Assembly: GCA_026225115.1 (NCBI GenBank)
Contig: JAMFSE010000046.1
Span: 1-52,777, forward strand
Direction: 5' to 3'
Length of the DNA: 52,777 nt
DNA from: Rhodovastum atsumiense
GTDB taxonomy: Bacteria; Pseudomonadota; Alphaproteobacteria; Acetobacterales; Acetobacteraceae
In this document: piece after piece, positions 9,700 through 20,272 of the stretch
How positions within the stretch are numbered: the first letter of the stretch is position 1
Layout: every line of letters starts with the position of its first letter
Program-made: the position numbers and the translations under genes
The notes under the pieces: generated by a model
What the model saw: the letters and a program-made list of their open reading frames with translations, nothing else
Databases searched by the model: none
What the model was told of the DNA's origin: nothing

Positions 9700-11949
9700 T
9701 CAGGGCGCGTCAGGGTTCAACAGCCGGTGATAATATTGATGCGTGGCGGCAGGTGCCCCCGGGTTGGAATCATTCTTGATGATCTGCTGCTCGATCGCGC
9801 CGGCGGCATTGCCGCTGGACGGCAGCAGCCCCGGCATGGCGTTCTCGTCGGGCGCGCCGGAACTGCCGTTCTCCAGTGAATCCGCGGCCGACCCCCCCTG
9901 CCCGCCGGCGCCGAAGCTAAGCCCCTGGCTTGCCGCCACCAGCGCCGCCGCGGCCTTTTGCAGGCCCTGGATAGCGCTATTCTCCGCGTCCAACGCCGTG
10001 GTGCCGTCCTGTCGCGTCAGCGCATCCTGCGCGTTCTTCATCGCCGCCGACGTATCGCCAAGCCCCGGCAGATTGATGCCGGCCTTACCAAGGTTTTGCC
10101 GCGTCGATTCCAGCTGGCTGCGCAGCGCCGCCTGCGTGCCGGGTGAGGCAGCGCCCTGATTGGTCTGGTTGAGCAAAGCCGACTCACCCTGCGTCATTTT
10201 TGCCAGATCCTGCGAGGCCTGGCTTGCCGCCGCGGCGCGGGCGGCGTCCGCCGCGGTCATCGGTCTGGCCGATTGCAGGGCCGAGAGGATCTGCTCAAGC
10301 TGGTGCAGTTCGGCCTGCGCCTTGGCGGTATTTCCAGCCGCCTCATCCTGCGCGATCTGCTCGGCCATGCGATTGAGATCGCTCGCATTCATCGGCGGGG
10401 AACCAGAAGGGCTGGAGGCCTTCGGGCCGAGCGCCTGCAGATGCTGCGCCAGCGCGGATTGCATCGCAGCCAACAGGTTCTGCAGCCGTTTCGCATCCAG
10501 CGGTTGGCCGCCGTTGGCCGCCTGTTGCAGCGCCTGCTCCAATGCCTGCGCCGCCGCGGCAAGCGCCTTGGCCGGCTGGTAATCCGGCCCGGCTTCAACC
10601 TCATGCGCCAGCGTATTCAAAAGCGACCCCGCCTGCGCGGCGGAAATCTCGCCAGCTTTGAGCGCCGCCGCAAGTGCTGCCATCTGGACATCGGCCGAAG
10701 CCGATACTTTGCTCAATGGTTGCTGCGCCAGCCTGTTCAACGCGTCACCTGAAGCAGGTTTTTGGCCGGGCGCCAATGCCAGTTTCTGTCGAATTGCGGC
10801 CAGCGCCAATGCGGTTTTGTCCCGCAGACCCGGCGGCGGCAATGCGATAGTGACCGGATCCGTCGAACGCGCGACGCCCGCAAGATTGCGTGCCGTAAGC
10901 TGCAGCGTTACCGGCAGGCCGGCAAAGGGAGAGTCGCTGATATCGGGCTTTGCCACGCCGCTCAGATTACGCGGATCGGCGCCGGCGACCGGGAGCGGCA
11001 AAATTTCCGGCGCCGCATCCGGGTGGCCGGTGGGCACCAAAGCCGCGGTTAACGTTTCCAGCCCGTAGTGGTCCGTTGCATGCCATTTAAGTATAAGCTG
11101 CCGGTTGACGACCACGGGTCTGGCAAGCGTGATGTCCGGCGCATCCGGCGGCGATACGTTGAATCTGAAGCGCGCCAGAGGGTCCCACCACGAACCAATT
11201 CGCAGACTTGCACTTGCCGTCAGCACGGCGTCCACGCGGAAACTGTCTTGCGCCAGCGCGCCGGCAGTGAGTGATTTCGATCCCAGAACGACCGTCGGCC
11301 GGTGGCGCAATCCGTCCACCACCACGGTGAGAGAACTGCCGGCCAGAACCGGATAGGCCTGCCCGGCTTGCAGCACCAGCGGCGGGGCGCCGGTAAAAGC
11401 GGGCGGGCTCAGCCAGGCGTTGACCCCCGGGCCGGCAAACGGCCATTCGGGCAAGGAAAAGGCGCCGCTGATGCGCGGCAGCGCCTGCGGGCCTGCGATG
11501 ATGGCGCCGGCGGCCAGCAGCAGCAACAGCAGCCCGCGCAGGCCCAGCGGGTCGCGCGCCACCGCATCAATAAATACCCGGCCGGTGCGGGCATTTTGCA
11601 GGCTGGCTTCTATGCGCCGCTGGTGGATCTGCCAGATGGCCTCGGCTAGCGGTCCGTCGTTTTCCGGCTCATCCTCCAGCATCGACAGCGGCCGGTGCCG
11701 CAGGCCGGAAGCACGCTCGATCCGCCGGTCGATTTCCGCGTGGGAAGGCCGCCGCAAACGCGAAATGCCGAACGCGAGGGCGATAGCCGCCAGTAGCAAT
11801 ACGGCGGCGCATGCCCAGGGGTTTGCAAGTCCAAATAAAGCCGCAGCCAGATAGGCCGCCAGAATACCAACCGCCGGCGCTGTGGCGCGTGCAAGGGCTT
11901 CCGCCCAGAAACTCCAGACCGCGCGCCGGCGCAGCCGGGAGAGATTCAT
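9700..11949 (-). CDS. TIGR02302/DUF4175 family membrane protein
   Basis: A 749-residue protein of unknown function, conserved in alphaproteobacteria downstream of lysA. It has two N-terminal membrane segments (about 25-75), a third around 135-155, a periplasmic beta-rich region, and a long Ala/Gln-rich helical region (about 380-640) suggesting coiled coils. The tail is Gly/Ser-rich. It is the last gene of the argH-lptM-lysA block; its ATG overlaps the lysA TGA (ATGA, 11946-11949), indicating translational coupling. Family membership is inferred from architecture and synteny. Confidence 0.85.
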   Translation of the reverse strand: MNLSRLRRRAVWSFWAEALARATAPAVGILAAYLAAALFGLANPWACAAVLLLAAIALAFGISRLRRPSHAEIDRRIERASGLRHRPLSMLEDEPENDGPLAEAIWQIHQRRIEASLQNARTGRVFIDAVARDPLGLRGLLLLLLAAGAIIAGPQALPRISGAFSLPEWPFAGPGVNAWLSPPAFTGAPPLVLQAGQAYPVLAGSSLTVVVDGLRHRPTVVLGSKSLTAGALAQDSFRVDAVLTASASLRIGSWWDPLARFRFNVSPPDAPDITLARPVVVNRQLILKWHATDHYGLETLTAALVPTGHPDAAPEILPLPVAGADPRNLSGVAKPDISDSPFAGLPVTLQLTARNLAGVARSTDPVTIALPPPGLRDKTALALAAIRQKLALAPGQKPASGDALNRLAQQPLSKVSASADVQMAALAAALKAGEISAAQAGSLLNTLAHEVEAGPDYQPAKALAAAAQALEQALQQAANGGQPLDAKRLQNLLAAMQSALAQHLQALGPKASSPSGSPPMNASDLNRMAEQIAQDEAAGNTAKAQAELHQLEQILSALQSARPMTAADAARAAAASQASQDLAKMTQGESALLNQTNQGAASPGTQAALRSQLESTRQNLGKAGINLPGLGDTSAAMKNAQDALTRQDGTTALDAENSAIQGLQKAAAALVAASQGLSFGAGGQGGSAADSLENGSSGAPDENAMPGLLPSSGNAAGAIEQQIIKNDSNPGAPAATHQYYHRLLNPDAP

Positions 11950-13283
11950 TTAATCGCGTTCGGCAATATTTCATCCGCCCATAAATCCTCAAGCTTCTGC
12001 CTGGGTGTAATCAAATCGAATTTTCCGCCGTCGACCAGAACCGAAGCCGCTCTGGGGCGCGCGTTATAGGGGCTGCTCATCACCGCGCCGTATGCGCCGG
12101 CATCCAACAGGGCAATCCGCGAACCCTCGGCAAAACCCGGCAACAGCCGGCCCGTGGCAAAGGTGTCGCCGGTCTCGCATACCGGCCCCACGACCTCGGC
12201 CGGCGATACCGGGCTTACGAATTCGACGGCACTGACCGGAAGCATCCCGTGATAGGAATCGTAAAGCGCCGGGCGAAGCAGATCGTTCATCGCCGCGTCA
12301 AGCACCACGAAGCGCTTCGTGCCCGCCTGTTTCTCGAGCGTCACCGAGGCCAGCAGCAGTCCCGCCGGTCCAACCAGATAGCGGCCCGGCTCCAGCAGCA
12401 AGGTCACGTCCAGATCGCCCACCTGCTGGCGAACCGCATTGGCGAAAGCGGCGAGTGAAATGCCGGGCTCATCCTGATAGCCGATACCAAGCCCGCCGCC
12501 GAGATCGAGCACGCTGACTTGTTGTCCGGCAGCCCGCAATGTCCGCACCAAGGCAGCCGCTTTGCCATAGGCTGCGGCATAGGGCGCGGGGGAGAGAATC
12601 TGGCTGCCGATATGCAAGGCGAGCCCGACCGGCTCGATGCCCGGCAGGTTTTTCGCATGCGCGTACAACGCCGGAATTTCATGTGCCGCAATGCCGAACT
12701 TGTTGTCGGCGCGCCCGGTGGTGATCTTCGCATGCGTGCCGGCATCCACATCCGGATTGACCCGCAATACGATGCGCGCGGTCTGGCCAAGCCCTGTTGC
12801 AATTTCCGACAGCACGCGCAATTCCTCCGCGCTCTCGACATTGATCTGGCCAATGCCGGCAGTAAGTGCCGCGGCCATCTCCGCCCGCGACTTCCCGACG
12901 CCGGAAAACACGATGTTGGAAGGCAACACCCCAGTTTTCTGCGCGCGCGAGAATTCACCCAGGCTGACCACATCGGCGCCGGCGCCCAACCCGCGCAGCA
13001 GCGATAGAATCGCCAGATGATCATTTGCCTTGACCGCGTAATGAATATGCGGCGCCAGCCCCGCATCCGCGAAGGCCTGTACCAAGGCCGCATAGCGCGC
13101 GCGGATGGAACCGGCGCCGTACACCCAGACCGGCGTGCCATGCGCATCGGCAATCGCGTTCAGCGGCACATCCTCGAAACACAAACCATCCTGCGCGTGC
13201 ATCTTGAAGGCTGGGCGTGCCGCCAGCAGCTCGGCGATCGCCGGCTCGGCAGCGATAAAATTTTCTACAGCCTGCACGCTCAT
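11946..13283 (-). CDS. lysA: Diaminopimelate decarboxylase
   Basis: A PLP enzyme that decarboxylates meso-diaminopimelate to lysine, the last step of lysine synthesis. About 445 residues. Visible motifs are the PLP-lysine region HYAVKANDHLAILS, the glycine-rich phosphate loop DLGGGLGIGY, the dimer-interface catalytic-Cys motif GPVCETGDTFA, and the LEPGRYLVG motif. The open frame extends to 13358, but the start is placed at ATG 13283 (MSVQAVENF). That ATG overlaps the stop of the upstream lipoprotein gene as ATGA, and the extra 25 codons would run over that gene. Confidence 0.95.
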   Translation of the reverse strand: MSVQAVENFIAAEPAIAELLAARPAFKMHAQDGLCFEDVPLNAIADAHGTPVWVYGAGSIRARYAALVQAFADAGLAPHIHYAVKANDHLAILSLLRGLGAGADVVSLGEFSRAQKTGVLPSNIVFSGVGKSRAEMAAALTAGIGQINVESAEELRVLSEIATGLGQTARIVLRVNPDVDAGTHAKITTGRADNKFGIAAHEIPALYAHAKNLPGIEPVGLALHIGSQILSPAPYAAAYGKAAALVRTLRAAGQQVSVLDLGGGLGIGYQDEPGISLAAFANAVRQQVGDLDVTLLLEPGRYLVGPAGLLLASVTLEKQAGTKRFVVLDAAMNDLLRPALYDSYHGMLPVSAVEFVSPVSPAEVVGPVCETGDTFATGRLLPGFAEGSRIALLDAGAYGAVMSSPYNARPRAASVLVDGGKFDLITPRQKLEDLWADEILPNAIK

Positions 13284-13401
13284 TCCTGGGGATAGGTGTG
13301 GGGATAGGTAACATCGGCCGCGGGGCCGGGCGGCGACGGCGCGCCCTTGCGGCCGCAACCGGTCAGCATGAGGCCGGCAAGCAGCGCCAGAACCATCATT
13401 C

Positions 13402-13405
<4 letters not shown>
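13280..13405 (-). CDS. lptM: Small LptM-like lipoprotein
   Basis: A 41-residue lipoprotein too short for most gene callers. It has a hydrophobic signal ([11 protein letters not shown]) ending in the lipobox LTGC, then [15 protein letters not shown]. Lipid-modified CGxKG peptides of this kind beside lysA correspond to LptM/YifL, which in enterobacteria assists maturation of the outer-membrane LPS transporter LptD; the function here is inferred. Both junctions are 4-nt ATGA overlaps: with argH upstream (13402-13405) and lysA downstream (13280-13283). This indicates coupled translation. Confidence 0.9.
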
Positions 13406-14859
<1,454 letters not shown>

Positions 14860-15462
14860 TCGCCCAAACCTCTCCCGGCGATCCGTCATCGCCGCCAGTG
14901 CTGGCTTAGCCTTGAGCGCCTTTCGGGGCAATTCGGCGCAGGCGCAGATCTCCATCGCCGACCTGCCGGACGCCGCCAGCGCCATCCAGCAAATCGCACC
15001 CAGCCCCGCGCCCGATCTCAAATTCACCGACGCCACAGGCAAGCAGCTGAGCCTGGCCAATTACCACGGCAACGGCCTTGTCGTGAACATCTGGGCCACC
15101 TGGTGCGGGCCCTGCGTGGCGGAACTGCCGACCTTCGCCGCGATCAGCCAAAGCCTCGCCAAAAGCAAAATCCTCATCCTGCCGATCTCGGTCGATCTGG
15201 ACGGCAACAAAACCGTGCTGGAATTCTACCGCAGCCACGGCATCACCAACCTGCCGGTGCTGCTGGACCCCGACGGCAGCGTCACCGACGCGCTGAACAC
15301 CAACGGCATCCCCGTCAGCATCATCATCAACCCGCAAGGCCAGCTCGTCGGCCGGCTGGACGGCAGCGCCAACTGGGATTCCCCCTCCACCTTGGCGCTG
15401 ATCCGCCAACTCGCCGGCCCCAAGAATGATGGCAGCGACGTCCAGCCGGCTTAGGGCAAGGG

Positions 15463-15594
15463 AAGCAGTTCTTTTTTGAAAAAAAGAACCAAAAAACCTT
15501 TGTATGCTGGGCATGGGCTGTTGCCCGGCCAACGCCCGAGACCCAGAGTAAAGAAGTCTTTTTGCTTCTTTTTCTCCAGAAAAAGAAGCGCTTA
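15463..15594. repeat. Stop-proximal dual-hairpin palindromic repeat, copy C (full)
   Basis: Full copy between two convergent genes: 9 nt after the tlpA-like stop and 2 nt from the MDR stop. The left arm is GTTC/GAAC type; the right arm is CTTC/GAAG type with loop TCTCC. The centre forms a third hairpin (CTGGG ... CCCAG flanking GGGC/GCCC). This placement fits a shared bidirectional terminator. Confidence 0.82.
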
Positions 15595-15595
15595 G

Positions 15596-16726
15596 CTAAA
15601 CTGCTTTCGTGGGATTGATCAGAAACTTCCCGCCGGTGGTGCGTTTGTTGAACTGGGCGATTTTATCCGGAGACATTACGTCGGATAGCGATATTTCCTC
15701 GACATAATGGCTGGCGAAGGTGGTTTTTAGTTCGGCGGCGACGCGCGCTTTGAGCCGTTCCGCGACGTCGCGGCCGGCTTTGGCCAAAAACGGAAACAAC
15801 AGCCAGCCGCCGATGCCGTAGGCCATGCCGAAGCTGCGGTTGAAGATGGTTGGGCCGGTATCCAGGCCGCCGTAGATATAGACCTGCTTATGGGTGTCTG
15901 AGCCGTAACGGTTATAGGGGCTGTAGCGGGCGATCGCGATTTCCATCGCGGTGAGGATTTGTCCCGCGAGCCTGCCGCCGCCGATAGCGTCGAAGGCCAG
16001 GGTCGCTTTGGTCGCGGCCAGGGCTTCGATGAGGCTTGCCTGGAAATCATCGGCGCTGGAGTTGCAGACATGAGCGGCGCCGCGTTCGCGCAGCATGGAT
16101 GCCTGAGTCTCGCCGCGCACGATGTTCACCAGGCCGATGCCGTCGCTGCGGCAGATTTTGTTCAGCATGACACCGAGGTTGGAGGCGGCGGCGGTGTGCA
16201 CGAGCGCGGTGTGGCCCTGCATGCGCATGGTCTCGACCATGCCGAGCGCGGTCAGCGGGTTGACGAAGCAGGACGCGCCGTCCGCCGCGGTTGCATCCGG
16301 CGGTAGCAACAGGCAGTCGCGGATCGGGAGCGTGCGAAATTGCGCGTAGGTTGAGCCGCCGATGATGGCGACGGTTTTGCCCAGCAACGCCTGTGCGGCA
16401 GGTGACGTTCCGGCCGCGACCGCGGTGCCAGCCCCTTCCAGACCCGCGGGTGTGGGCTGGTCGAACCGTCCCGCCATACGGCCGAGCATGGCGGGCGGGA
16501 TATCGGCGATCAGTCTTTGCCCATCGTTGCGGGCGGTCTGCATGTCGGCCGGGCCGAACATCATGCCGATATCGGAGGGATTGATGGGGGCTGCTTCAAT
16601 GCGCACCACGATTTCGTCCGGCCCGGGCGGCGGCACATCGACCGTCGCCAGAAAAATTTCGAGCTGGCCGCTGCTTTTGATCAGCGATTGCAGCTGGGCT
16701 GCCTGGGCGGGATAGGGTTCCGGCAA
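15596..16726 (-). CDS. MDR-family zinc-independent oxidoreductase
   Basis: A 376-residue medium-chain dehydrogenase/reductase, quinone-oxidoreductase-like. It has the N-terminal GroES-type fold (DEIVVRIEAAPINPSDIG) and a Rossmann domain (TALVHTAAASNLGVML), and I see no catalytic-zinc Cys/His set. The substrate is unknown. The start is TTG at 16726, supported by a perfect AAGGAGG 7 nt upstream. That ribosome binding site abuts the end of the gapR-like gene (stop at 16739), so the two are probably co-transcribed and possibly coupled. Confidence 0.85.
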   Translation of the reverse strand: MPEPYPAQAAQLQSLIKSSGQLEIFLATVDVPPPGPDEIVVRIEAAPINPSDIGMMFGPADMQTARNDGQRLIADIPPAMLGRMAGRFDQPTPAGLEGAGTAVAAGTSPAAQALLGKTVAIIGGSTYAQFRTLPIRDCLLLPPDATAADGASCFVNPLTALGMVETMRMQGHTALVHTAAASNLGVMLNKICRSDGIGLVNIVRGETQASMLRERGAAHVCNSSADDFQASLIEALAATKATLAFDAIGGGRLAGQILTAMEIAIARYSPYNRYGSDTHKQVYIYGGLDTGPTIFNRSFGMAYGIGGWLLFPFLAKAGRDVAERLKARVAAELKTTFASHYVEEISLSDVMSPDKIAQFNKRTTGGKFLINPTKAV

Positions 16727-16738
16727 GGGCTTGCCTCC

Positions 16739-17002
16739 TTACATGCCGATCGCGCGGCGGTAGACGTCGAGCAGGGTTTCCTGCTCCTCAATTTCGGCGG
16801 GCTCCTGCTTGCGGATGCGGATCAGCTGGCGCAGGACCTTGATGTCGAAGCCGGCGGATTTTGCTTCCGAATAGATGTCCTTGATGTCGGAGCCGAGCGC
16901 CTTGCGCTCTTCCTCCAGGCGTTCGATGCGATCGACAATGCTGCGCAGGCGCTCGCCGGCGACATTGGTGGGCTTCTCTTCGGTAACGGCTTCTGGCGGC
17001 AT
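16739..17002 (-). CDS. gapR: GapR-like DNA-binding protein (DUF2312)
   Basis: An 87-residue, highly charged, largely helical protein matching the DUF2312/GapR family (AGERLRSIVDRIERLEEE ... GFDIKVLRQLIRIRKQ). In Caulobacter, GapR encircles overtwisted AT-rich DNA and assists topoisomerases during replication; the same role here is inferred from homology. The start ATG 17002 has AGGAG 8 nt upstream. It lies downstream of DUF1244 on the same strand, separated by a palindrome. Confidence 0.9.
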   Translation of the reverse strand: MPPEAVTEEKPTNVAGERLRSIVDRIERLEEERKALGSDIKDIYSEAKSAGFDIKVLRQLIRIRKQEPAEIEEQETLLDVYRRAIGM

Positions 17003-17015
17003 CTTATCGCTCCTG

Positions 17016-17053
17016 CTAGGGCAATTTCATTCATCTGATGAAAAACGCCCTAG
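17016..17053. other. Interrupted palindrome upstream of gapR
   Basis: CTAGGGC (17016-17022) and GCCCTAG (17047-17053) form perfect 7-bp outer arms around an A/T-rich inner inverted repeat, TTCAT ... ATGAA. It lies 14 nt upstream of the gapR start and downstream of the DUF1244 stop, so it could be an operator, an intergenic repeat copy or a structured leader. Confidence 0.5.
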
Positions 17054-17086
17054 GGGGCGAGGGGATACGGCTCCGGGCAGGCCGGG

Positions 17087-17398
17087 TCAATGGTTGTCGC
17101 TTGCCTTCGCAAATGCGGCCTGCTGCTCGGCGGTGGCGGGTTTCTGGTTGAGCGCCTGCCATTCCTTATAGGGCATGCCGTAGATGATTTCCCGCGCGTC
17201 CGGGTCGGCGAGCGCGATTCCCCTGGCTTCAGCGGCCTCCCGATACCAGCGCGAGAGGCAGTTGCGGCAAAACCCGGCAAGATTCATCAAATCGATATTC
17301 TGTACGTCACTGCGAGCCCGCAGATGCGCGACCAGCGTGCGGAAAGCGGCGGCGTCCAGGGCCTCGGTGGTGGCGGGGTCGATCTCGGGTTTGGTCAT
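17087..17398 (-). CDS. DUF1244 family protein
   Basis: A 103-residue soluble protein of unknown function. It carries the family signature NLAGFCRNCLSRWYREAA (about residues 40-57), with two conserved cysteines, and a C-terminal IIYGMPYKEW. Structures of this small helical family exist but no activity is established to my knowledge. Start ATG 17398 has AGGAG upstream. It lies upstream of gapR on the same strand and is divergent from glycerate kinase. Confidence 0.88.
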   Translation of the reverse strand: MTKPEIDPATTEALDAAAFRTLVAHLRARSDVQNIDLMNLAGFCRNCLSRWYREAAEARGIALADPDAREIIYGMPYKEWQALNQKPATAEQQAAFAKASDNH

Positions 17399-17432
17399 GG
17401 CGTTACTCCTGTTAGCTTGGCATATAGGCGCG

Positions 17433-18629
17433 GTGCAGCAAGATCACGCCAAATTTTTGCGAACAATATTCGACGCGGCGGTCAGCGCAGCCAAGGCTGA
17501 ATTTGTGCTGGCCCAATACCTGCCCTCGCCTGCCCAAGGCCGCAACGTCGTGATCGGCGCCGGCAAGGCGGCAGCGGCGATGGCGGCGGCTTTGGAGGCG
17601 GCCTGGCCGGAGGTGGCGCTCGAAGGCGTGGTGGTCACGCGCTACGGGCATCGCGTGACGACGCGTCAAGGAAATCGCGTGTCTACGCGTCAAGGAAATC
17701 GCGTGACGACGCGTCAAGGAAATCGCGTGACGACTGAGAAGATCAAGGTTTTAGAGGCGGCGCATCCAGTGCCCGATGCCGCCAGCGAGGCGGCGGCCCA
17801 TGCCATGCTGGCGGCAGTCCGTGGCCTGACCGCGGAAGATCAGGTCATTGCGCTGATCTCCGGCGGCGCTTCTTCGCTAATGGCTCTGCCGGCCCCGGGA
17901 CTGAGTCTGGAAGACAAGCAATGGGCGGCGAAGGCGCTGCTGGCGTCCGGCGCGCCCATTGCAACCATGAACCGCATCCGCAAGCGGCTCTCCGCCATCA
18001 AGGGCGGCCAGCTGGCACTCGCCTGCCGGCCGGCGAGGCTGGTGACATTGGCGATCAGCGACGTGCCAGGGGATGATCCAATGCTGATCGGCTCCGGCCC
18101 GACGATGGTGGAGGGTGCTGATTACCGGCTAATCGCCACCCCGAAAATGGCACTGGAAGCGGCGGCGGATGCCACCCGAGCGCAGGGCGTTCGCGTCGAA
18201 ATCCTTGGCGACGCGTTGGAAGGTGAGGCAGCGCAGCTCGGCCGCGACATGGCCGGGCGGGCCAGGCGGGCGCGCGGACCCGTGGTCCTGCTGTCCGGCG
18301 GCGAGACGACGGTCACGATTGGTGCGGCAAATCCCGGCCGCGGCGGCCGGAATACCGAGTTTTTGCTCAGCCTGGCACTGGCTCTGGACGGCGCCCCGGG
18401 CATTTACGGCCTGGCCGGCGATTCCGACGGCATCGACGGCAGCGAGGACGCCGCCGGCGCAATCATCACCCCGGACACGCTGGCGCGGGCAAAATCGGCT
18501 GGGCTCGACCCGCGAGCCATGCTTAAAGCCCATGACAGCTACAGCCTGTTTTCCAGCCTGGGCGATTTGGTCGTGACCGGGCCGACATTGACCAATGTCA
18601 ACGATATCCGCGCCATCCTGATCACCTGA
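17433..18629 (+). CDS. ttuD: Glycerate 2-kinase (DUF4147/TtuD type)
   Basis: Phosphorylates D-glycerate to 2-phosphoglycerate; about 398 residues. N-terminal DUF4147 features include VVIGAGKAAAAMA, GGASSLMALPAPG and LLASGAPIATMNRIRKRLS. The C-terminal MOFRL-like domain contains RGPVVLLSGGETTVTI and GGRNTEFLLSLAL. Pyruvate kinase starts 8 nt after the stop, a known tartrate/glyoxylate-pathway pairing (ttuD-ttuE). The start is uncertain: GTG 17433 is chosen since the family begins near here; ATG 17397 is in frame but overlaps the divergent DUF1244 start codon. Oddity: an 8-residue unit, RV[TS]TRQGN, is repeated three times between TRYGH and RVTTEKIKVLEAAHPVPD. Confidence 0.9.
   Translation: MQQDHAKFLRTIFDAAVSAAKAEFVLAQYLPSPAQGRNVVIGAGKAAAAMAAALEAAWPEVALEGVVVTRYGHRVTTRQGNRVSTRQGNRVTTRQGNRVTTEKIKVLEAAHPVPDAASEAAAHAMLAAVRGLTAEDQVIALISGGASSLMALPAPGLSLEDKQWAAKALLASGAPIATMNRIRKRLSAIKGGQLALACRPARLVTLAISDVPGDDPMLIGSGPTMVEGADYRLIATPKMALEAAADATRAQGVRVEILGDALEGEAAQLGRDMAGRARRARGPVVLLSGGETTVTIGAANPGRGGRNTEFLLSLALALDGAPGIYGLAGDSDGIDGSEDAAGAIITPDTLARAKSAGLDPRAMLKAHDSYSLFSSLGDLVVTGPTLTNVNDIRAILIT
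17650..17734 (+). repeat. 24-bp tandem repeat (3.5 units) inside glycerate kinase
   Basis: Three 24-bp units, each starting ATCGCGTG and ending CAAGGAA, lie at 17650-17673, 17674-17697 and 17698-17721. A partial unit follows at 17722-17734. Unit 2 differs from unit 1 in three bases (GTGTCTACG against GTGACGACG). The period is a multiple of three, so the reading frame is preserved. Confidence 0.95.
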
Positions 18630-18637
18630 GGAACCCG

Positions 18638-20062
18638 ATGACCGAACATCTGCACCGGAACCGCCGCACCAAGATCATCGCCACCACCGGACCGGCCAGT
18701 TCGACGCCGGAGATGCTGGCGCATCTGTTCCAGGGCGGGGCGGATCTGTTCCGGCTGAATTTCTCGCATGGAAGCCATGCCGACCATGCGGCGCGGATTT
18801 TGATGATCCGCGAGCTCGAGAAAAATTTCGGCCGGCCGATCGGCATTCTGGCCGATGTGCAGGGACCGAAATTGCGCGTCGGGCAGTTTCAGGCCGGGCG
18901 CGTGCAGTTGCAGACCGGGCAGGAATTTACGCTGGATCTGGACCCGGTGCCGGGCGATTTGCGCCGCGTCTGTCTGCCGCATCCGGAGATTATGCAGGCA
19001 GCGGAAATCGGCGGGACCCTGCTGCTCGACGACGGCAGATTGCGGCTGCGGGTGTTGCGCAAACGAGACGATCATCTGCTGACCGAAATCGTCCAGGGCG
19101 GCATGTTGTCTGACCGCAAGGGCGTTAATATTCCTGACGTTGTGTTACCGATTCCCGCACTCACCGAAAAAGACCTCGCCGACCTTGCATTCGTGCTGCC
19201 GCTCGGCATTGAGTATATCGGCCTGTCGTTCGTGCAGCGGCCTGAAGACGTGGCGCAGGCAAAGGCGATTGCCGCTGGCAGAGCGCTGGTAATGACCAAA
19301 CTAGAAAAACCGCAGGCTTTGGAAAACCTGAATGCTATCCTTGATCTTTCCGATGCGGTTATGGTGGCGCGCGGCGATCTCGGCGTCGAGCTGCCGCCCG
19401 AGGATGTGCCGATTGCGCAGAAGCGGATTATCCGCGCGGCGCAATTGCGCGGTATCCCGGTGGTTGTCGCGACGCAGATGCTGGAGAGCATGATTTCCGC
19501 CCCGGCGCCGACCCGCGCCGAGGCATCCGACGTTGCAACGGCCGTGTTCGACGGCGCCGACGCGGTGATGCTTTCAGCGGAGACCGCGGCCGGGCAATTT
19601 CCGCGGGAATCGATCAATATCATGGACCGGATCATCAGCCGCGTTGAGCGCGATGACGACTGGCGGCTTGGCATCGATGCGAAGCGCCCGGAGCCGGAAA
19701 AATCCTCCGCCGATGCGATCAGCGCGGCTGCCGTGCAGGTCGCCCATACCATCGGCGCGCGGGCGATCGTCGCCTTCACAAAATCCGGATCGACGGCGCT
19801 GCGCGTTGCCCGGGAGCGGCCGGACTGCCCGGTGCTGGGGCTGACCACGACCGAGGCGACCTCCCGGCGGCTGGCCGTGGTGTGGGGGGTGCATGCGGCG
19901 CTGACCGACGAGGTCCATTCGATGACCGAGGCCGTGGAAAGTGCGGTAAAAACGGCGCAATTTGAGGGTTTGGCTAAAAAAGGCGATGAAATCGTGGTGG
20001 TGGCGGGGGTCCCGTTCGGCGAGCCTGGCACGACAAATGCCTTGCGCGTGGCGCGGATTTGA
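18638..20062 (+). CDS. pyk: Pyruvate kinase
   Basis: Converts phosphoenolpyruvate and ADP to pyruvate and ATP; 474 residues, normal length. Visible features are the N-terminal RRTKIIATTGPAS, FRLNFSHGSH, the catalytic-lysine region MTKLEKPQAL, the metal/phosphate motif VMVARGDLGVELPPEDV, VATQMLESMI, and a C-terminal allosteric-type domain. It follows glycerate kinase with an 8-nt spacing, so glycerate can be routed via 2-phosphoglycerate (enolase elsewhere) to pyruvate. This arrangement recalls the ttuE-type second pyruvate kinase. Confidence 0.96.
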   Translation: MTEHLHRNRRTKIIATTGPASSTPEMLAHLFQGGADLFRLNFSHGSHADHAARILMIRELEKNFGRPIGILADVQGPKLRVGQFQAGRVQLQTGQEFTLDLDPVPGDLRRVCLPHPEIMQAAEIGGTLLLDDGRLRLRVLRKRDDHLLTEIVQGGMLSDRKGVNIPDVVLPIPALTEKDLADLAFVLPLGIEYIGLSFVQRPEDVAQAKAIAAGRALVMTKLEKPQALENLNAILDLSDAVMVARGDLGVELPPEDVPIAQKRIIRAAQLRGIPVVVATQMLESMISAPAPTRAEASDVATAVFDGADAVMLSAETAAGQFPRESINIMDRIISRVERDDDWRLGIDAKRPEPEKSSADAISAAAVQVAHTIGARAIVAFTKSGSTALRVARERPDCPVLGLTTTEATSRRLAVVWGVHAALTDEVHSMTEAVESAVKTAQFEGLAKKGDEIVVVAGVPFGEPGTTNALRVARI

Positions 20063-20272
20063 CCGGACGGCCCGAAATTGTAATGCGGTAAATGAACAAT
20101 TTATTTTACTTTTAATGGCTTCTGAGCCTATCCACTGCATAACACACGGGCGGCGACTGGCGCCGCGGGTTGCTTTGGCGTTTTACTTTGGGTTATTGGG
20201 GTTTGGATGCATCGACTGGGATCAGAGGCTTTGACGCTTCGAATGAAGCGCCGTTTGGGGAAAGCAAAACAA

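Noticed and set aside
17650-17734. CRISPR array
   Set aside because: The units are directly adjacent with no spacers and continue an open reading frame.
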